Shown here: one piece after another, positions 1-8,356 of the stretch | How positions within the stretch are numbered: the first letter of the stretch is position 1 | Layout of the letters: each line of letters opens with the position of its first letter | Source of the DNA: Trebonia kvetii | GTDB taxonomy: Bacteria; Actinomycetota; Actinomycetes; Streptosporangiales; Streptosporangiaceae | Direction: 5' to 3' | Length of the DNA: 64,000 bases | Assembly: GCF_007827045.1 (NCBI RefSeq) | Contig: NZ_RPFW01000006.1 | Location: 558,001 to 622,000 of the forward strand | Made by a program: the position numbers and the translations under genes | The notes under the pieces: model-generated | The model's input: only the letters and a program-made list of their open reading frames with translations | Told to the model about the DNA's origin: nothing | Databases searched by the model: none

Positions 1-1076
1 CGGAGCAGGCCGCGCCCGGGGCCGACAAGACCACGGCGATGTCCTACTGGACCGAGCAGGACCTGCCCTTCTATCACGGGCTCGCGCGGACCTTCCCGCT
101 CGCCGACCGCTGGTTCAGCTCGTGCCTCGGGCCGACGTTCCCGAACCGCAGGTTCCTGCTGGCGGGAACGGCCAACGGCCTGATGGACGACCTGCCGGTC
201 AACCTGCTTGACCGGCCGCCGGCGGGCACCATCATGGAGATGCTGACCAGGCACGGGATCTCCTGGGTCAACTACCGGCCGGCCGGCAGCGACCAGTCCG
301 AGTTCCGCCGCTTCCTGAGCTACCGGCGCCGCAGGACCAGCCATCACCTGACCCACGCCGGCCACCTGCGGCAGCAGGCTGGGTACGCGTTCAACCGGGA
401 TCTCCAGTTCACCTCGGCCATCTACCCGCTTGGGATGGCCGGCTACATGGCTCACGTCCGCAGCATCGAGCGGTTCTTCGCCGACGCCGACTCGGGAAAC
501 CTGCCTTCGTTCTGCATCGTGGATCCTGACTTCCGCAGCTTCTCCGAGGAGAACCCGCAGGACATCCGCAAGGGCGAGAGCTTTGCCGCCGAGGTGATCA
601 GCCGGGTCATGTACGGCCGCGGCTGGCCGGACACCCTGCTTATCTGGACCTACGACGAGCATGGCGGCTACTACGACCACGTCGCGCCGCCCGCCGCGGT
701 GCCGCCGGACGACGTGCGCGGCCGCAGCCTTGTCGCGCACCGATCCCCGCTGCGCACCCTGCTGAAGCCCCTGTTCCCGCACTATGTGCGGCATGCCGAG
801 GAGCTCGTCGCCGGACCGAATACCTATGACAGCTACGGGTTCCGGGTGCCCGCGGTGATTGTGTCGCCTTACGCCCGTCCGGACTGCGTCCTGTCCGACG
901 TGTTCGACCACACCTCGGTGCTGAAGCTTCTCGAGGAGAAGTGGAACCTGCCCGCGCTGACCAGGCGGGACGCGGCGGCCACCGCGCCGCTCGGTGCACT
1001 CGACCTGACGGCGCCGCCCGCGTTCCTGACGCCTCCGGAACTGCCGGCGCCTGCGCTGGAGTGGGGGACCTGGTAG
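1..1076 (+). CDS. Phosphoesterase family protein (phospholipase C / AcpA-like), 5' partial
   Basis: The frame is open from base 3, so the gene begins before the window; 357 codons are visible. The visible part has the family block 'GPTFPNRRFLLAGT' and the metal-site motif 'TYDEHGGYYDHV', the second half of the metal centre in the phosphoesterase family that includes non-haemolytic phospholipase C and acid phosphatase AcpA. The first half (an ENRSFDH-like motif) and any export signal would lie upstream of the window. Members are usually exported and cleave phosphoester head groups from phospholipids or other phosphomonoesters. The substrate cannot be told from this sequence. The family is clear; PLC versus phosphatase is open. 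Confidence 0.85.
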   Translation, partial: EQAAPGADKTTAMSYWTEQDLPFYHGLARTFPLADRWFSSCLGPTFPNRRFLLAGTANGLMDDLPVNLLDRPPAGTIMEMLTRHGISWVNYRPAGSDQSEFRRFLSYRRRRTSHHLTHAGHLRQQAGYAFNRDLQFTSAIYPLGMAGYMAHVRSIERFFADADSGNLPSFCIVDPDFRSFSEENPQDIRKGESFAAEVISRVMYGRGWPDTLLIWTYDEHGGYYDHVAPPAAVPPDDVRGRSLVAHRSPLRTLLKPLFPHYVRHAEELVAGPNTYDSYGFRVPAVIVSPYARPDCVLSDVFDHTSVLKLLEEKWNLPALTRRDAAATAPLGALDLTAPPAFLTPPELPAPALEWGTW

Positions 1077-1138
1077 CTCCCGCGCCGTTCCCGCTATAAC
1101 TAGCGGGATGTCCGGATGCGGCGAAGGAGTGCGCGTAC

Positions 1139-2134
1139 GTGGAGAGCATCACCAAGAACCGGCAGCCGGCTGAGATCTTGCGTGCGATGGTCGAGCGGGG
1201 CTACGGCCCGGACCGAGTGCCTGCCGACGGCGCTGAGTGGGCCAGCGAGCTCGGGTTCGGCATGTTCAATGCGGCCTACCGCATCAGGCTGCGCGACGGG
1301 GAGAACGTCGTGCTCAAGATCGCCCCGCCACCCGGCGTGGAAGTCCTGACGTACGAACGCGGCGCCATGGCGACCGAGGTCGCCGCACTGCGGATGATCA
1401 GGGAGAACACCGGCGTGCCGGTCCCGGCCGTCGATTATGCCGACAGCAGCCGCGACCTGTGCGATGCCGATTACTTCTTCATGCCGTTCGTCGACGGGGA
1501 CAACCTCGCCGTTATCGGCAATGACCTGACGGCGGCCGATCGCGACGCCTACCAGGAGGCGCTCGGGTCGGCGAACCGCGAGCTCAATTCGCTTCGGGGC
1601 ACGGCATTCGGCCCGCTGACCGGGGCGGCCCGCGGCGACCCGTCATGGCGCACGGTGTTCACCGGGATGGCCGAGGACGTGCTGCGTGACGGCGAGCGTC
1701 GCCAGGTCGACCTGGGCTGGGACTACGACACGATGCGCGCCGTCGTCGCCGGGCACGCCGCGAGCCTGGACGAGGTCACAGAGCCCGCCTTCGTGGAATG
1801 GGACCTATGGGCAGGCAACGTCCTGGTCCGGTCAGGGAAGATCGTAGGCATCATCGACCACGAGCGTGCCTTTTACGGCGACCCGCTGATCGAGTTCGGC
1901 TTCATCGCCACCCAGCTGCCCGCTTTTGGCGACCCGGCCGCCTTCCTGCGCGGCTACGGCCGCGGGCCGCTCACCGAGACCGAGCAGGTGCGCAGGCGCT
2001 TGTACTGCCTGCACCTGATGCTGGTCATGGTGATCGAGACCGCCTACCGGGGGTTCGCCGAGCCCGCCCATCAGAACTGGGTCCGGGCTCGGCTGAACGA
2101 GACGATGGCGCTGTTCGGCCACCGCCCCAGGTGA
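1139..2134 (+). CDS. Aminoglycoside phosphotransferase (APH) family kinase-like protein
   Basis: 331 residues from a GTG start with GAAGGAG 9 nt upstream (1123-1129). The fold is APH/choline-kinase-like: a nucleotide-binding N-lobe with the candidate ATP-binding Lys in 'VVLKIAPP', then a catalytic loop 'EWDLWAGNVLV' and a metal-binding segment 'GIIDHERAFYGDP'. In most relatives the catalytic loop reads HGDxxxxN; here the Asp and Asn are kept but His-Gly is replaced by Glu-Trp. The family phosphorylates small hydroxylated molecules (aminoglycosides, macrolides, sugars, choline), so resistance should not be assumed. It lies 62 bp after the phosphoesterase gene and may be co-transcribed with it. 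Confidence 0.8.
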   Translation: MESITKNRQPAEILRAMVERGYGPDRVPADGAEWASELGFGMFNAAYRIRLRDGENVVLKIAPPPGVEVLTYERGAMATEVAALRMIRENTGVPVPAVDYADSSRDLCDADYFFMPFVDGDNLAVIGNDLTAADRDAYQEALGSANRELNSLRGTAFGPLTGAARGDPSWRTVFTGMAEDVLRDGERRQVDLGWDYDTMRAVVAGHAASLDEVTEPAFVEWDLWAGNVLVRSGKIVGIIDHERAFYGDPLIEFGFIATQLPAFGDPAAFLRGYGRGPLTETEQVRRRLYCLHLMLVMVIETAYRGFAEPAHQNWVRARLNETMALFGHRPR

Positions 2135-2148
2135 GCGCGGCCCCGGGA

Positions 2149-2715
2149 TTACGCGGGCGGCGGGCGCAGCAGCATCCAGCGGTGGCCGAACGGGTCGACG
2201 ATTACCGAGCCGCGGCCATAGGGCTGGTCGGTCGGTTCCCGTTCCACCGCGGCGCCGCTGTTACGCGCGCGCTGAGTGGTCCCGTCGACGTCCTCCACCT
2301 GCAGGTGGAGGGTGTGGCTGAACGTCGCCGGGTTGTCCGGCGCGCGCACCGGAACGTTCGGCCACAGGTCGGAGTGTTCGGAGAACATCAGCACCGAGTC
2401 GCCGATGCTGACCTCGGCGTGCCCGATCGTGCCGTCCGCGTTGACGTAGAGATCGCCGCGGGGCTGCGCGCCGAACACTTCTGCGTACCAGTCCATGGCG
2501 CGCCGCGCGTCGGACACGACGATGTAGGGGGCCAGCGCCGGGGTCCTCGTGACTTCCGGCCCGACCCGGATCGCGGTGGTCTGCTGGGGCATGGCTCCTC
2601 CTGTGGATGCGAATACCTCCCGGGTCAGCCGCTGGCGCAGCCGCCCGGCGAGATCGGGATCGGGAGCGACTGGCGTGACGGGCTCGCGCAGAGCCTCGAA
2701 CGGATCGGTCACCAC
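2149..2715 (-). CDS. VOC-superfamily protein with a sigma-linked N-terminal tail
   Basis: 188 residues. Residues about 1-30 ('DPFEALREPVTPVAPDPDLA') form a charged, Pro-rich tail typical of small proteins encoded beside actinobacterial ECF sigma genes. Residues about 55-185 form a glyoxalase/bleomycin-resistance (PhnB-like) VOC domain with 'PYIVVSDARRAMDWYAEVFG' and a C-terminal 'DPFGHRWML'. The ATG overlaps the stop of the sigma gene by 7 bp on the same strand, so translation is probably coupled. It may bind a small ligand or metal and act with the sigma factor; enzymatic activity is not shown. Confidence 0.8.
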   Translation of the reverse strand: MVTDPFEALREPVTPVAPDPDLAGRLRQRLTREVFASTGGAMPQQTTAIRVGPEVTRTPALAPYIVVSDARRAMDWYAEVFGAQPRGDLYVNADGTIGHAEVSIGDSVLMFSEHSDLWPNVPVRAPDNPATFSHTLHLQVEDVDGTTQRARNSGAAVEREPTDQPYGRGSVIVDPFGHRWMLLRPPPA

Positions 2716-3230
2716 GAGCCCTCCTCTCCCTCGTAGATCCGGCGGAACGCGGCGCGGGCCCGCACGAGCAGCGCCTCGGTGGCGTGCACGCTGCGGTCCA
2801 GGTGCCTTGCCACCTCAGGGACCGCCAGCCCGTCGAGGTAGCGCAGCGTGAGCGCGGCGCGGTGGTGCGCGCCGAGCTGGCCGAGCACCTCGCGGGCGCG
2901 AATCCGGTCCAGGGCGGCGTCCCATGGGTCGTCGGTCAGCCCCGGCTCGCCGCCGAGCAGACGGAGGCCACGCCGCTCCCGTTCGGTACGCCGCCAGTGG
3001 TCGGCGAGCTTGTGCCTCGCGACGCCGATCAGCCACGGGATCGAGGGGCGGGCCGCGCCCGGCTCGCGGGCCGCGTGCACGGCGGCGAGGAACGACTCGG
3101 CCGTGAGATCCTCGGCCAGGCCGGCGTCGCCGCACCTGGCCAACAGGTAGCCGTAGACGTGCGGCAGCGCGTCGTCGTACAGCTCAAGCAGCCCGAGCGC
3201 CGGATCGGGCCGCACCTGCGGGTGCGTCAT
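2709..3230 (-). CDS. ECF-type RNA polymerase sigma factor
   Basis: 173 residues from the ATG at 3230. Region 2 is near residues 15-75 ('DLTAESFLAAV' for core binding, 'PWLIGVARHKLADHWRR' for -10 recognition), and region 4 is a helix-turn-helix near 115-165 ('LTLRYLDGLAVPEVARHL'). It has the compact two-domain ECF form. The frame stays open upstream to 3374, but that extension is basic and low-complexity and would run over the start of the divergent gene at 3373, so the internal ATG is preferred. The SD-like GAGGG is unusually close to it, which leaves the start uncertain. It is coupled to the VOC gene downstream; no anti-sigma gene is seen. Confidence 0.85.
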   Translation of the reverse strand: MTHPQVRPDPALGLLELYDDALPHVYGYLLARCGDAGLAEDLTAESFLAAVHAAREPGAARPSIPWLIGVARHKLADHWRRTERERRGLRLLGGEPGLTDDPWDAALDRIRAREVLGQLGAHHRAALTLRYLDGLAVPEVARHLDRSVHATEALLVRARAAFRRIYEGEEGSW

Positions 3231-3372
3231 ACCCTCATCGTCGTCACGGCGGGCGGAACTCCGACGGGCGGGCGCCGATTTTTTTTGGGCTTGTGCTGGT
3301 GGCGGCGGCTGGTACCGGCGGATCGCGCAGAAGCCCAGCGGCGTCGCTCCTTCACTCCCTACACTCCCACCC

Positions 3373-4026
3373 ATGATTACGAAGCGGCTACGAACGCGTC
3401 ACATTATGCACGGGCCACTGCGTAGGCGGATGCTCGGCGGGGGTATCGCGGCGGCCGTCATCGCGCTGACGGCCGGTCTCTGCGTGCCCGGGAGTCCGGC
3501 GGGCGCGGCAACGCTTCCGGCGGTCGGGTCGGCCTCGGGCATCGCCACCCACTACGTGCTGCAAAGCGGAGGCGGCAACTGCTCTTACCCGGGACCGCCT
3601 GCCAACCACATGTTCGTGGCGCTGTCAGCCGCCGAGTATCACGGCGCGGCGCCGTGCGGCAGTTACCTTCAGGTCAAGGGACCGCACGGCTCGGTCCGCG
3701 TCGAGGTGATCGACCAGTGCCCCGAGTGCAAGAGCGGGCACATCGACCTGAGCGAGGCGGCGTTCGCCAAGCTCGCGCCGCTGCGCGCGGGGATCATCAA
3801 GGTCTCGTACCACACCATCAGCAACCCGCCGCTCCCCGGACCCGTCGGCTTCCTCGTCAAGAACGGATCATCGCGGTACTGGCTGGCTCTCGTGGTGATG
3901 AACACGGGCAACGCCATCGCCTCCGTCCAGCTGAAGACCTCCGCTGGCCACTGGCTGAAGCTCACGCACGCGAACTGGAACGCCTGGATCGCGCAGCAGG
4001 GCGCCGGTCCTGGGATGACCGTTTAG
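3373..4026 (+). CDS. Secreted expansin-like protein (RlpA-type barrel plus expansin C-domain)
   Basis: 217 residues. An N-terminal signal peptide (residues about 15-48, Ala-rich, ending 'SPAGAATL') is followed by a double-psi beta-barrel like bacterial expansin EXLX1 and RlpA ('GIATHYV', '[20 protein letters not shown]', '[13 protein letters not shown]'), then an expansin C-terminal carbohydrate-binding-like domain with '[20 protein letters not shown]' and '[16 protein letters not shown]'. Such proteins loosen cellulose or peptidoglycan networks without hydrolysis. The C-domain stops right after 'GAGPGMTV', about 20 residues earlier than usual for this domain, so the 3' end may be shortened. 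Its stop shares bases with the stop of the convergent gene (TTAG at 4023-4026). Confidence 0.75.
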   Translation: MITKRLRTRHIMHGPLRRRMLGGGIAAAVIALTAGLCVPGSPAGAATLPAVGSASGIATHYVLQSGGGNCSYPGPPANHMFVALSAAEYHGAAPCGSYLQVKGPHGSVRVEVIDQCPECKSGHIDLSEAAFAKLAPLRAGIIKVSYHTISNPPLPGPVGFLVKNGSSRYWLALVVMNTGNAIASVQLKTSAGHWLKLTHANWNAWIAQQGAGPGMTV

Positions 4027-4577
4027 CGGACCGGAGCCGACAGGTGCGCCCTGACGGCCACGGCACGCGGGGCCGTGACCTGCCCGGTGCTGGCCTTGCG
4101 GACCCGGACGGCCAGCGCGCCGGTGCGGCCGAGCAGCATGGCGACGGAGAAGAAGATCAGCGCCGCGGTCAGGCCGTCCACCGTGATGTGGTTGGTGTAG
4201 AGCCACTGGCCGAGTTCCCTGCCGAAGACGTGCTGCGCGCCGTAGGTGAAGTAGAGCCTGGCGGCCACGACCACGATCCAGAACAGCGCGTAGGCCTTGC
4301 CGCCGATCGTGGCGACCCGTCCCGTCGCGGAGTCGTGGAAGACACGCAGCAGCGAGGCGGCCAGGACGCCGAGCGCGATGCCCGCAGCCGCGCCGGCCAC
4401 TTCGAGCAGCAGGCCGTTGCCTGAGCCCTGCACGCCCTTGAAGAAGAACGGGATGATGACCGCCGCGGCGATGAAGGGGCGGACAAGCCGGAGGGTGGTG
4501 ACCGGGCGCCTGCCGTAGTCCGACAGCAGCACGGTGACCAGGATGACCAGGTTGGGGATCAGCACGCTCGCGTCCAT
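4023..4577 (-). CDS. Integral membrane protein of unknown function
   Basis: 184 residues with four hydrophobic segments (about 5-20, 32-75, 92-108 and 128-148) and a basic, probably cytoplasmic C-terminus. Charged loops include '[18 protein letters not shown]'. The start is supported by an AAAGGA box 7 nt upstream of the ATG at 4577. I do not recognise a functional motif; it resembles the small four-helix membrane proteins common in actinomycetes. It is convergent with, and touches, the expansin-like gene, and 22 bp separate its start from the fusion-remnant locus. Confidence 0.6.
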   Translation of the reverse strand: MDASVLIPNLVILVTVLLSDYGRRPVTTLRLVRPFIAAAVIIPFFFKGVQGSGNGLLLEVAGAAAGIALGVLAASLLRVFHDSATGRVATIGGKAYALFWIVVVAARLYFTYGAQHVFGRELGQWLYTNHITVDGLTAALIFFSVAMLLGRTGALAVRVRKASTGQVTAPRAVAVRAHLSAPVR

Positions 4578-4806
4578 CTGAGTTCCTTTCCTGTCCGGCT
4601 TGCTTGCCGGGGTGGTTCCTTACACCGATGACGCTACGGAAGCGGGCACCAGCGGCGCGCCGGCCGACGGTTCGATACCGGGTGGATGTCCGGTCTCCAC
4701 CCGGCCTCCACCCGGCCGGCTGAGATCACGATCGGGTAACGTCCGGTGCCGGCGGGAACGCTGCGGCTGGCTGCGGCGGAGTGAGGGCGCGATAGATCAC
4801 TTCGTG

Positions 4807-5238
4807 ATGAAACGCGATCGCATGCCCGCCGATCCCGGCCCGAGCATGGCGGGCGGCGAGTGGCTGGCGGTGGCGCCGGCACCCGGCCCGGACGCGAGCG
4901 ACGCGGCGCAACTTGCCCGGTCCCGCCTAGACCCAGAAGCGTTTACCGGCATCTACGACAGGTACTTCCCGGTGATTCACCGATACGTCGCGGGCCGGCT
5001 CGGCTACCAGGCGGCCGATGACCTCGCCGCCGAGGCGTTCCTCGTGGCCTTCCGTGACCTGCTGCTCGACCCAAACACCTACCAGGTCGTCGGGCGGCGC
5101 ACCGTCAGCGCCGGCCACTACACCAAGGCCGAGCTGGTGACGGCTAAGGCCAAGCACCTCAAGCTCCCCGCGGCCGGCACCGTCACCTGGGAGATCATCC
5201 GCGACACCACCCTGGTCAGCGGTCCCGGCCAGGACTGA
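4807..5238 (+). pseudogene. In-frame fusion remnant: ECF sigma N-terminus joined to the tail of a CU044_5270-type protein
   Basis: The first half (from the ATG at 4807) carries only the start of an ECF sigma region 2: 'DPEAFTGIYDRYFPVIHRYV' and 'ADDLAAEAFLVAFRD'. At about 5053-5062 the reading changes abruptly to 'LLLDPNTYQVVGRRTV...' and '...GTVTWEIIRDTTLVSGPGQD', which resembles the C-terminus of the CU044_5270 family, proteins usually encoded directly downstream of an ECF sigma gene. The simplest reading is a deletion that removed the rest of the sigma gene (including the DNA-binding regions) and most of its partner while staying in frame. It should not work as a sigma factor. The CU044_5270 match is from memory of the family and needs a search. 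The frame is open back to 4600 without protein-like content. Confidence 0.6.
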
Positions 5239-5258
5239 CTCCGCAGCGCGGCCACCCC

Positions 5259-5293
5259 GCCCGCTCCCCGGTCGCTAGCGCCGGCGAGCGGGC
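5259..5293. terminator. Candidate hairpin between convergent genes
   Basis: Arms GCCCGCTC (5259-5266) and GAGCGGGC (5286-5293) are perfect complements around a 19-nt loop. They lie between the converging stops of the sigma-fusion remnant and the Eis-like gene. There is no clear U-tract, as is common in actinomycetes. Confidence 0.4.
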
Positions 5294-5323
5294 GCGGCCG
5301 TGTGCCGACACGGATGGCCTGGC

Positions 5324-6616
5324 TCAGAAGGCGAACGTGTTGAAGGGTTCCTGATCGGTACGGAACATGCGGGACAGCAGACCGATGGACTCGCGGCTGC
5401 CGCGGATCCGCCCCGCGCTTGACAGCAGCGAGGTGGACATCCCGCCCAGGTACAGCGAGCCGAGGGCCTGAAGGTCGATCGTGAGGTCGGGCGCGGTGCT
5501 TACCCGCGCGCAGAGGGCACCGTCCGGGCCGCCGTCGAGCTTCCAGGATCCCGCGTTGCCCGGGCACATGGGATCGGACTCGATCCCGATGACGATCGTG
5601 CCCGCCGTGTCGTAGCGGCGGGCCTCGAGTGCGGCCCCGACGTCGAGCAGCCGGATCCACAGGTTGTCCGACTGGCGGGTGACGCGCATGGCGCGGGGAT
5701 TGTCGAGCATCCAGCGCAGCGGTTCGTCACTCGGCCGGGGCGCCGCCACCACCTTCCTGGTCAGGTCGAAGTCGAGGAGCAGTTGCCACATCGCCCGGTA
5801 AGCGTCGTCGCTCGCGGCTTGCAGCCCTTCGACGACGAGCGTGCCGACCTCTTCGATGCGCGGCGACCAGGGGATCCGGTAGGTAGCGACCCCGTCGATG
5901 GTCCCGCCGCGGTCGCGGTGCACGAGGTAGCGCCGCGGGCCGGCCGGGCCGCTCGATGTGTCACTCAGGTCCGACCACTTGTCCGGCGGCGCCGACAGTT
6001 CACCCGCACGGCTCACGCGCACGACGTCATGGACCGCACGCCAGGCTCGCCGCGCGGTGGCGGCGTCGGTGATCTCCAGGCTCCCGCCAGGTTCGACTGG
6101 TGAGAGAAACCGGGCCTGGGTTCGCTCGATTTCCCAGCGGGTGCGGTACGTGGCCGGGCCGAAGCCGTAGCGGCCGTAGATCGAGCCCTCGCTCGCGCTG
6201 AGCGCGGCGAGCAGTTCACCCCGCCCGCGGGCCTCGTCGAACATCGCCTGCATCATCCCGCGAAGCAGGCCACGGCGCCGGTGAGTGGCGGCCACCGCCG
6301 TCGAGGTGACGCCGCCGAGCGCCACTTGCCGCCTGCCTGGAACGGTCATCTCAAAGCTGATCATGGCTGAGCCGCCCACCAGGCGGCCGTCGACGAAGGC
6401 GGCCTGCGGGTGGAACTGCTCGTCTCTCACCAGCTCATCGGCCCAGTTCGCCAGCTGCTCCGCCGATGCCGGCGCGCCGGGCTGCGGCCACGCCTCCGGC
6501 CCGCCGTGCCACGCGGCAGGATACGGCTCCCAGTGCGGCAGGCCGTTGGCGAACGGCAGCACCTTGAGGTAATCGACCATCTCGTCGGGCTTGACCCTGC
6601 GAATCTCCGTGGACAT
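5324..6616 (-). CDS. Eis-like GNAT N-acetyltransferase
   Basis: 430 residues from the ATG at 6616 (an in-frame ATG three codons upstream is the alternative). The N-terminal GNAT domain has the acetyl-CoA loop 'THRRRGLLRGMM' near residue 110 and 'GSIYGRYGFGPA' with the candidate general-acid Tyr. A second GNAT-like domain and a C-terminal sterol-carrier-like domain ('DLTIDLQALGSLYLGG') follow. The chain ends in '...NTFAF'. In mycobacterial Eis the C-terminal Phe carboxylate is part of the active site, so the terminal Phe fits an active enzyme. The family acetylates amines on aminoglycosides and peptides. It is single-gene, flanked by the divergent-pair regulator and the sigma remnant. Confidence 0.85.
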   Translation of the reverse strand: MSTEIRRVKPDEMVDYLKVLPFANGLPHWEPYPAAWHGGPEAWPQPGAPASAEQLANWADELVRDEQFHPQAAFVDGRLVGGSAMISFEMTVPGRRQVALGGVTSTAVAATHRRRGLLRGMMQAMFDEARGRGELLAALSASEGSIYGRYGFGPATYRTRWEIERTQARFLSPVEPGGSLEITDAATARRAWRAVHDVVRVSRAGELSAPPDKWSDLSDTSSGPAGPRRYLVHRDRGGTIDGVATYRIPWSPRIEEVGTLVVEGLQAASDDAYRAMWQLLLDFDLTRKVVAAPRPSDEPLRWMLDNPRAMRVTRQSDNLWIRLLDVGAALEARRYDTAGTIVIGIESDPMCPGNAGSWKLDGGPDGALCARVSTAPDLTIDLQALGSLYLGGMSTSLLSSAGRIRGSRESIGLLSRMFRTDQEPFNTFAF

Positions 6617-6669
6617 GCCGCCCACGATGCCCCACCGCGATCCCGATCGCGACCGATTAACCGCGGAGA

Positions 6670-7236
6670 TTACGCCGTGCTCGCGAGCTCGCGGAGCTGC
6701 GCCAGCGCATCCCTGGCGATCTGCTCGAACGACCTGCGGCCGGGGTCATCGACCCACTGCTCGAAGGCGACGTGCATGACGGTCGTGCCGGTCAGCGCGG
6801 CGAGGGACGCCGCCGTCTCGTCGAGTCCCCGCGCGCGCAGTGCCCGTGCCATGGCGGCGGCCAGCGACGCGGCCTTGATCAGTTCGCGTTCCCGCAGCTC
6901 GCGGCTGGAGGCGATGATCCGGTGCCGCGGGCCGGCGAACTCGCGGACCTCCTCGAACCGGACGGCGGCCGCGTCAAGCGCCTCGCCGATCATGCCCAGC
7001 GCCGAGGCTGACGCGGGAGCGGCCTCGATGGCGGCCACCATCTGCTGCTCGAGGAGCTCCGAGCCCCAGAACAGCACCTCGCGCTTGTCTGCGAAATAGC
7101 GGAAGAACGTCCGCTTCGTGAGCCCCGCGCGTTCCGCGATCTCCGCGACCGTTGTCTCCTCGTAGCCGCGCTCGCCGTAAAGGGCAAGGGCCGCCAGCTG
7201 CAGGCGCTCGCGCGCGTCCGGCTGCCATCTGCCCAT
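6670..7236 (-). CDS. TetR-family transcriptional repressor
   Basis: 188 residues. The N-terminal helix-turn-helix reads 'TVAEIAERAGLTKRTFFRYF' near residues 29-48, preceded by 'LALYGERGYEETT'. The helical C-terminal half would bind an inducer and dimerise. It is transcribed divergently from the SDR gene at 7325, and the 88-bp gap holds a long inverted repeat, which strongly suggests control of both genes by this protein. The ligand is unknown; the SDR substrate is a reasonable guess. Confidence 0.9.
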   Translation of the reverse strand: MGRWQPDARERLQLAALALYGERGYEETTVAEIAERAGLTKRTFFRYFADKREVLFWGSELLEQQMVAAIEAAPASASALGMIGEALDAAAVRFEEVREFAGPRHRIIASSRELRERELIKAASLAAAMARALRARGLDETAASLAALTGTTVMHVAFEQWVDDPGRRSFEQIARDALAQLRELASTA

Positions 7237-7250
7237 GCGCCAAGACTAGC

Positions 7251-7303
7251 TGATGTCACTTGGTGTCATGGGCATGCTATGGTGATGACACCAGGTGACA
7301 TCA
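7251..7303. promoter_or_regulatory. Probable TetR operator: 19-bp inverted repeat
   Basis: Left arm TGATGTCACTTGGTGTCAT (7251-7269) and right arm ATGACACCAGGTGACATCA (7285-7303) match as inverted repeats at 18 of 19 positions, with a 15-bp spacer containing GCATGC. Each arm itself contains TGTCA twice (or its complement), so two dimers could bind. It lies between the divergent TetR and SDR starts. Confidence 0.75.
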
Positions 7304-7324
7304 CTCGATCCGGGAGGGTTTCCC

Positions 7325-8236
7325 ATGCGTGTTTTCGTGACTGGCGCGTCCGGCCACATCGGTTCGGCGCTCGTGCCCGAACTGCTCGAGGCCGGGCACC
7401 AGGTCGTCGGGCTGGCACGTTCCGACAGCTCCGCGGCGGCCCTCGAGGCCGCAGGCGCCGAGGTGCGGCGCGGCGACCTGGACGATCTCGACGGGCTGCG
7501 CGAGGCTGCTGGGGCGGCCGAGGGCGTCATCCACCTCGCCTTCAAGCACGACCTGATGGGGGCCGGCGACTACGCGGGTGCGGCCGCCGCCGACTTCGCC
7601 GCCATCCAGGCGCTCGCGGCGCCGCTCGATGGGACGGGCAAGCCGCTCGTCACCACCTCAGGCACGCTGATGCTCGCCTTCGCGAGCATCACCGGGCGGC
7701 CGGGCACCGAGGCCGACTTCGCGTCCGGCGGGCCGCGGGTCGACGCGGAGAACTTCGTGGTCGGCCTGGCCGAGCGCGGCGTGCGGTCGTCCATCGTCCG
7801 GCTGCCCCCGATCGTGCACAGCTCGCTCGATCACCACGGGTTCGCGCACATCCTGATCGGCATCGCGCGGCAGTCGGGCGTGTCGGGATACGTGGCGGAC
7901 GGCGCCAACCGGTGGCCGGCCGTGCACACGCTGGACGCGGCGCGGGTGTACCGGCTGGCCGTTGAGGGGGCTCCGGCGGGGAGCCGGCTGCACGGCGTCG
8001 CGGACGAAGGCATCCCGTTCCGGGACATCGCGGCCGCCATCGGGCGCGGTGCCGGCGTGCCAACCGCCAGCGTCTCCCCGTCCGACGCCGCCGAGCGGTT
8101 CGCCTTCCTCGGCGCGTTCGTCGGGGTGGACAACCCGACGTCAAGTGAGGAGACGCGGAAGCTGCTCGGCTGGCAGCCGGAGCACCCGGGCCTCATCGAT
8201 GACCTAGACAACGGGCACTACTTCGGGCAGGCCTGA
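7325..8236 (+). CDS. SDR-family NAD(P)-dependent oxidoreductase / epimerase-like
   Basis: 303 residues from the ATG at 7325, set by GGGAGGG 6 nt upstream. The Rossmann nucleotide site is at the N-terminus ('VFVTGASGHIGSALVPELL'), with an extended/atypical SDR body including 'VRSSIVRLPPIVHSS' and a C-terminal substrate domain. The usual YxxxK pair is not obvious, so it is likely an atypical SDR or NAD-dependent epimerase relative. It is divergent from the TetR gene and behind a strong operator, suggesting inducible redox or detoxification of a small molecule. Confidence 0.85.
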   Translation: MRVFVTGASGHIGSALVPELLEAGHQVVGLARSDSSAAALEAAGAEVRRGDLDDLDGLREAAGAAEGVIHLAFKHDLMGAGDYAGAAAADFAAIQALAAPLDGTGKPLVTTSGTLMLAFASITGRPGTEADFASGGPRVDAENFVVGLAERGVRSSIVRLPPIVHSSLDHHGFAHILIGIARQSGVSGYVADGANRWPAVHTLDAARVYRLAVEGAPAGSRLHGVADEGIPFRDIAAAIGRGAGVPTASVSPSDAAERFAFLGAFVGVDNPTSSEETRKLLGWQPEHPGLIDDLDNGHYFGQA

Positions 8237-8356
8237 GCGGAAGTTATTACAAACCGCTACTAACTTAACAAGTGCCACCAGATCGGCGCATCCCGCGGGT
8301 AGCCTCAAGCCGTTGCCGGGGTTGCCTGAATCGTTAATGATTGCGAGGACAGCGTT

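Noticed and set aside
3990-4100. Possible frameshift extending the expansin C-terminus past 4026
   Set aside because: The alternative frames give no convincing expansin ending, and the convergent gene on the other strand uses this DNA; noted only as a short C-domain.
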